From: Fulvivirga ligni
GTDB taxonomy: Bacteria; Bacteroidota; Bacteroidia; Cytophagales; Cyclobacteriaceae
Assembly: GCF_021389935.1 (NCBI RefSeq)
Contig: NZ_CP089979.1
Location: 911,001 to 975,000 of the forward strand
Direction: 5' to 3'
DNA: 64,000 nucleotides
This document shows, piece by piece, positions 60,070-64,000 of this stretch. The position numbers were made by a program, and so were the translations under genes. Under the pieces are notes generated by a model. That model was not told the DNA's origin. It was given only the letters and a program-made list of their open reading frames with translations, and searched no databases. Within the stretch, counting starts at the first letter, position 1; each line of letters opens with the position of its first letter.

Positions 60070-62465
60070 GAAGAATAAACAAAGTAGCCGTGTTAGGTTC
60101 GGGAATCATGGGTTCTCGAATAGCATGCCACTTCGCGAATATTGGAGTAAAGGTGCTCTTGTTGGATATTGTTCCTCGTGAATTAAACGATCAGGAAAAG
60201 AAAAAGGGGCTAACCCTGGAAGACAAGGCAGTAAGGAACAGAATAGTACAGCAGTCTTTTGACACCGCTGTAAAGTCCAAACCCGCACCATTGTATGATT
60301 CCAGCTTCGCCAGCAGAGTTTCATTAGGAAACTTTGATGATGACATGGAAAAGATCAAGGACTTTGATTGGATTATTGAAGTAGTAGTAGAGAACCTTGA
60401 TATTAAAAAGAAGGTGTTTGATCAGGTAGAAAAATACCGTAAGCCTGGCACACTAATCACATCTAACACTTCAGGTATTCCTATTCACCTGATGCTGGAT
60501 GGTAGAAGTGAAGATTTTCAAAAGCATTTCTGTGGTACCCACTTCTTTAACCCACCGAGATACTTAAAATTATTAGAAATCATCCCTACGCCAAAGACAG
60601 ACCCTGAAATAGTGGACTTCTTTATGCACTACGGAGATCTTTACCTGGGTAAAACTACTGTATTATGTAAGGATACCCCTGCATTTATTGCTAACCGTGT
60701 AGGTATCTACGCCATATTAAAGGTGATAGAAACTATGCAAAAGCTGGATCTGAATGTAGATGAAATAGATAAACTTACAGGTCCTGTTATTGGCCGTCCT
60801 AAATCTGCCACCTTCAGAACTTCTGATGTAGTAGGTTTAGATACTTTGGTGAAAGTGGCGAATGGTCTTTACCAGGGTTTACCTAACGATGAAGGCAGAG
60901 AGACCTTTAAATTACCAGAGGTAGTTTCTAAGCTGGAAGAAAATAAATGGCTTGGAGATAAAACTGGTCAGGGTTTCTATAAGAAAACCAAAGATGAAAA
61001 CGGTAAGACAGAGATACTTACGTTAGATCTTAAAACATTAGAATACCAACCTAAAGCCAAGGTGAAATTTGGAACTCTTGAGGCAACCAAGCCCATAGAA
61101 AATCTGAAAGAACGTTTCAAGGCTTTATTTGCCGGAAAAGATAAAGCAGGTGAATTCTACAGAGATTCATTCTACGCATTATTCAAATATGTTTCTAACC
61201 GAATTCCTGAAATAGCAGATGAGCTTTACAAAATAGACGATGCTATCTGTGCTGGTTTCGGTTGGGAAGTAGGACCTTTCGCCACCTGGGATGCCGTGGG
61301 AGTGAAAAAGTCTGTAGAGAAGATGGAAGAAATGGGCTACAAGCCAAACCGATGGGTTTATGATATGCTTGATGCCGGCTTCGACTCCTTCTACACGGTG
61401 AAAGATGGTCTGAAGCATTATTACGATATTGAATCTAAGTCATACAAAGCTATTCCTGGCGCTGAAGAATACATCATTCTTGATGATATCAGAGGTAGCA
61501 AAAAACTTTGGGGTAACGCAGGAGCTACCATTTTCGATCTTGGAGATGGAGTGATCAACGTGGAATTCCATAGTAAAATGAATACCCTGGGAAGTGAGGT
61601 AGTTGAAGGTATCAACAAAGCCATCGATATGGCTGAGAAAGATTACAGAGGCCTTGTTATTGGTAATCAGGGGGCACAGTTCTCTGCTGGTGCTAACCTG
61701 GGTCTGGTATTCATGTATGCCATAGAGCAAGAATATGATGAGATCGATTTTATGATCCGTCACTTCCAAAATACCATGATGAGAGTGCGTTACTCTTCAG
61801 TGCCGGTAGTGGTAGCTCCTCATGCATTAACCTTGGGCGGTGGTTGTGAAATGACCATGCACGCTGACATAGTGCAGGCAGCAGCGGAAACTTATATCGG
61901 ACTGGTAGAAGTGGGTGTTGGCCTTATCCCTGGCGGTGGTGGTACAAAAGAACTCACCAAGAGAGTGTCTGATGCTATAGAAGAGGGTGATGTTGAGCTG
62001 AATGCACTTCAAAACTCCTTCATGAACATTGCTACCGCAAAAGTGGCTACCTCTGCTCATGAAGCGATTGGAATGAACATTCTAAGACCTCAGGATAAAA
62101 TTACCATTAACAAAGACAGACAAATTGCTGATGCCAAGGCCACTGTACTTGAGCTAGCCGATGCGGGTTATACACAACCTATCCAGGCTACTAATATAAA
62201 AGTACAGGGTAAAACCGGTATGGCACTTTTCATGGCCGGAGTTAGCGGTATGAGAATGGGTAGATACATATCAGACCATGATGTGAAAATAGCCAACAAG
62301 ATAGCTTACGTAATGAGTGGAGGAGACCTTTCCTACCCTCAGGAAGTTTCCGAGCAGTACCTTCTAGACCTGGAAAGAGAAGCCTTCCTTTCCCTTACAG
62401 GAGAAAAGAAAACGCTGGAAAGAATCCAAAGCATCTTAACCACAGGTAAACCATTGAGAAATTAG
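60066..62465 (+). CDS. 3-hydroxyacyl-CoA dehydrogenase/enoyl-CoA hydratase (FadN-type order)
   Basis: 799 residues. The dehydrogenase comes first: NAD motif VLGSGIMGSRIACHFA, EVVVENLDIKKKVF, NTSGIPI and the catalytic-type HFFNPPRYL; a second dehydrogenase C-terminal region follows at ~350-450. The enoyl-CoA hydratase is C-terminal at ~480-700 (NQGAQFSAGANLGLV and VAPHALTLGGGCEM, GLIPGGGG). That order is opposite to FadB of enterics and equals Bacillus FadN. Catalyses two middle steps of beta-oxidation, hydrating and oxidising acyl-CoA. In an operon with marR and the thiolase. Confidence 0.94.
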   Translation: MRRINKVAVLGSGIMGSRIACHFANIGVKVLLLDIVPRELNDQEKKKGLTLEDKAVRNRIVQQSFDTAVKSKPAPLYDSSFASRVSLGNFDDDMEKIKDFDWIIEVVVENLDIKKKVFDQVEKYRKPGTLITSNTSGIPIHLMLDGRSEDFQKHFCGTHFFNPPRYLKLLEIIPTPKTDPEIVDFFMHYGDLYLGKTTVLCKDTPAFIANRVGIYAILKVIETMQKLDLNVDEIDKLTGPVIGRPKSATFRTSDVVGLDTLVKVANGLYQGLPNDEGRETFKLPEVVSKLEENKWLGDKTGQGFYKKTKDENGKTEILTLDLKTLEYQPKAKVKFGTLEATKPIENLKERFKALFAGKDKAGEFYRDSFYALFKYVSNRIPEIADELYKIDDAICAGFGWEVGPFATWDAVGVKKSVEKMEEMGYKPNRWVYDMLDAGFDSFYTVKDGLKHYYDIESKSYKAIPGAEEYIILDDIRGSKKLWGNAGATIFDLGDGVINVEFHSKMNTLGSEVVEGINKAIDMAEKDYRGLVIGNQGAQFSAGANLGLVFMYAIEQEYDEIDFMIRHFQNTMMRVRYSSVPVVVAPHALTLGGGCEMTMHADIVQAAAETYIGLVEVGVGLIPGGGGTKELTKRVSDAIEEGDVELNALQNSFMNIATAKVATSAHEAIGMNILRPQDKITINKDRQIADAKATVLELADAGYTQPIQATNIKVQGKTGMALFMAGVSGMRMGRYISDHDVKIANKIAYVMSGGDLSYPQEVSEQYLLDLEREAFLSLTGEKKTLERIQSILTTGKPLRN

Positions 62466-62472
62466 ATATTGA

Positions 62473-62544
62473 GTTAATAGTTATTGGTGAATTAGTTATT
62501 AAAACTATAACCAATAACCCATTAACTGAATAACCAATAACTAA
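62473..62544. repeat. Inverted and direct repeats of GTTATTGGT between the two beta-oxidation genes
   Basis: GTTATTGGT (62480-62488) is complemented by ACCAATAAC at 62510-62518 and again at 62533-62541; GTTAAT/ATTAAC and TTAGTTATT/AATAACTAA extend the pairing. The whole 86-base gap is this repeat family, low in complexity and unlike the surrounding DNA. Confidence 0.65.
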
Positions 62545-62551
62545 AGAAATA

Positions 62552-63727
62552 ATGAACGCATATATAATAAAAGGATATAGAACAGCGGTAGGTAGGGCTA
62601 AAAAGGGTGGCTTCAGATTCACTCGTCCTGATGACCTGGCCGTGGAAACTATCAAACATTTGGTAAGCTCTATTGAGGGGCTTGAAAATGAGATGGTTGA
62701 TGATGTTATCGTTGGAAATGCTGTACAAGAGGCTGAGCAGGGAATGCAGATGGGAAGAATGATTTCCCTTATGGCATTAGGTATTGAAACACCAGGAATG
62801 GTGATCAACCGTTACTGTGGGTCTGGCCTGGAAGCAATTCATTTGGCCTCAGCCAAAATTAATGCTGGTATGGCTGATGTAGTAATTGCCGGTGGTACAG
62901 AATCCATGTCTATGGTACCTGTAATGGGTTATAAGACAGCGCTTAACTATAAAATAGCCTCTGAGCATCCTGACTACTACACCAGCATGGGATTAACTGC
63001 TGAACAGATAGCACAGGAATGGAAGATCTCCAGGGATGAGCAGGATCAGTTTGCTTACAATTCGCATATGAAAGCCGTGGCGGCTCAGAAAGATGGTAAG
63101 TTCAAAGATGAAATCTTGCCTATCACTGTGAAGGAAACCTATGTTGAAAACGGTAAAAAGAAAAACAGAGAATACGTAGTGGATACTGATGAAGGTCCAA
63201 GAGCTGATACCAGCGTGGAAGTTTTAGGAAAACTAAGACCAGTATTTGCCGCAGGTGGATCCGTTACGGCCGGTAACTCATCTCCTACTAATGACGGTGC
63301 TGCTTTTGTGGTAGTAATGTCAGAGAAGAAGGTGAAAGAACTTGGTCTTGAGCCAGTTGCTCGTATGGTCAGCTATGCCGTGGCAGGCGTTGAGCCTCGC
63401 ATCATGGGTGTAGGTCCTACGTATGCCGTGCCTAAAGCTTTGGATAGAGCAGGTCTAAAATTGAATGATATCGACCTTATTGAATTAAATGAGGCCTTTG
63501 CCGCTCAGTCTATTTCTGTAATCCGTGACCTTGATATGGATATGTCTAAAGTAAATGTAAATGGCGGCGCCATTGCATTAGGACACCCACTAGGAAGCAC
63601 CGGAGCACGTTTGTCCATCACACTTCTAAACGAAATGAGAAGAAGACAAGGCAGCAAATACGGTATGGTAACAGCCTGCGTAGGCGGTGGCCAGGGCGTA
63701 GCCGGTATTTATGAGTTTTTGAAATAA
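62552..63727 (+). CDS. fadA: Acetyl-CoA C-acyltransferase (thiolase)
   Basis: 391 residues, full-length thiolase: nucleophile Cys89 in [11 protein letters not shown], His in [15 protein letters not shown], and the second Cys in TACVGGGQG. Cleaves 3-ketoacyl-CoA to acetyl-CoA and a shortened acyl-CoA, the last step of beta-oxidation. Follows the dehydrogenase/hydratase gene by 86 bases of repeat sequence and is followed by another repeat-rich gap. An acyl-CoA dehydrogenase would be expected downstream, outside the window. Confidence 0.95.
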   Translation: MNAYIIKGYRTAVGRAKKGGFRFTRPDDLAVETIKHLVSSIEGLENEMVDDVIVGNAVQEAEQGMQMGRMISLMALGIETPGMVINRYCGSGLEAIHLASAKINAGMADVVIAGGTESMSMVPVMGYKTALNYKIASEHPDYYTSMGLTAEQIAQEWKISRDEQDQFAYNSHMKAVAAQKDGKFKDEILPITVKETYVENGKKKNREYVVDTDEGPRADTSVEVLGKLRPVFAAGGSVTAGNSSPTNDGAAFVVVMSEKKVKELGLEPVARMVSYAVAGVEPRIMGVGPTYAVPKALDRAGLKLNDIDLIELNEAFAAQSISVIRDLDMDMSKVNVNGGAIALGHPLGSTGARLSITLLNEMRRRQGSKYGMVTACVGGGQGVAGIYEFLK

Positions 63728-63807
63728 GATTTGAGTAGTGAGTAAAGAGTATTGAGAGGTGAGAAATTAGACTTGAGATTATTGTTCAACCTAAAAATAT
63801 ATCAGTT
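63728..63807. repeat. TGAG-rich short tandem-like region
   Basis: Degenerate copies of TGAGTAGTGAGTAAAGAG and GAGTATTGAGAGGTGAG fill 63730-63765, then unremarkable AT-rich DNA up to the next start. Similar TGAG/TATT strings occur in intergenic DNA of other Bacteroidota as I recall. Confidence 0.5.
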
Positions 63808-64000
63808 ATGCACAATTTAAATGAATTGAAAATCTGGCATAAATCTATGGATTTGGCGGTCTCAGCTTACAAACTTTCATCAGTGTTTCCCAGTGATGAA
63901 AAATTTGGCCTTACCTCTCAGATTAGAAGAGCGGCAGTGTCTGTATCCTCAAATATTGCTGAGGGAGCAGGACGCAATACTAACAATGAATTTGCTCACT
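63808..64000 (+). CDS. Four-helix-bundle protein (23S intervening-sequence protein family), N-terminal part
   Basis: ATG at 63808, reading frame open to the window end, 64 residues seen. LNELKIWHKSMDLAVSAYKL, FPSDEKFGLTSQIRRAAVS and SVSSNIAEGAGRNTNNEF are the family signature (IVS/S23, TIGR02436). These ~115-120-residue proteins were first found within rRNA intervening sequences, but most, like this one, are free-standing and of unknown role. It sits in the middle of what should be a beta-oxidation operon, bordered by repeats, which looks like an insertion. Confidence 0.9.
   Translation, partial: MHNLNELKIWHKSMDLAVSAYKLSSVFPSDEKFGLTSQIRRAAVSVSSNIAEGAGRNTNNEFAH

Noticed and set aside
63808-64000. 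23S rRNA intervening sequence
   Set aside because: The S23-like gene is free-standing; no rRNA sequence flanks it.

Overview
This is an AT-rich stretch of a Bacteroidota chromosome, most likely a marine or soil Cytophagales bacterium (Fulvivirga/Marivirga-like). The evidence is direct: a GldJ-type gliding/type IX secretion lipoprotein, two 7TMR-DISM receptors, a DUF4199 protein, a lamin-tail surface protein, class III cyclases with four N-terminal membrane segments, Bacteroidota-type -7 elements (TAnnTTTG) before several genes, and almost no Shine-Dalgarno sequences. No rRNA operon, CRISPR array, prophage or intact insertion sequence is visible. The species is inferred.

Layout. 1-5.5 kb: the end of a nitrate assimilation cluster (NarK-type transporter, a one-chain nitrate reductase carrying its own FAD/NAD reductase and BFD iron-sulfur domain, and a sirohaem-reductase-like protein that has lost its catalytic cysteines and gained a rubredoxin). 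5.5-11.7 kb: a 45-residue gene, a frameshifted oligopeptidase B lipoprotein gene, an MFS exporter, and a TetR-fabF operon with a clear operator. 11.6-18 kb: two related membrane class III cyclases flanking a DUF4199 protein, a beta-barrel protein and a large GAF protein. 18-28.9 kb: gldJ, a LytS/LytTR pair, mfd, DinB, Crp/Fnr, a THUMP-like methyltransferase and asd. 29-38.8 kb: a lamin-tail surface protein, an asparaginase lipoprotein, a dksA-like/scpB/pseudouridine synthase cluster, a membrane histidine kinase, tRNA-Phe and an iron-sulfur redox pair. 38.8-49 kb: envelope proteins, AsmA, a zinc-less Fpg/Nei glycosylase, feoAB, a membrane MutS relative and tRNA-Val. 49-56.6 kb: a family 3 glucosidase, a 7TMR-DISM histidine kinase, and, divergent from it, a 7TMR-DISM receptor fused to a transposase-type zinc ribbon/HTH. 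56.6-64 kb: an OmpR-type two-component system, a small envelope lipoprotein, and a MarR-controlled beta-oxidation operon running into a four-helix-bundle (S23) gene.

Most notable: (1) the 7TM receptor-zinc ribbon/HTH fusion, a candidate membrane-tethered transcription factor paired with a sensor kinase of the same receptor class; (2) the dead sirohaem reductase-rubredoxin hybrid translationally coupled to the fused nitrate reductase; (3) regulatory DNA that can be linked to regulators encoded here: 11-bp-period TTAACA boxes at the two-component operon and at 39.7 kb, a MarR-type palindrome recurring at a distant histidine kinase promoter, and a TetR operator before a probably leaderless tetR.

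Five convergent gene pairs share exactly four bases at their stop codons, which also supports two small genes that could otherwise be dismissed.
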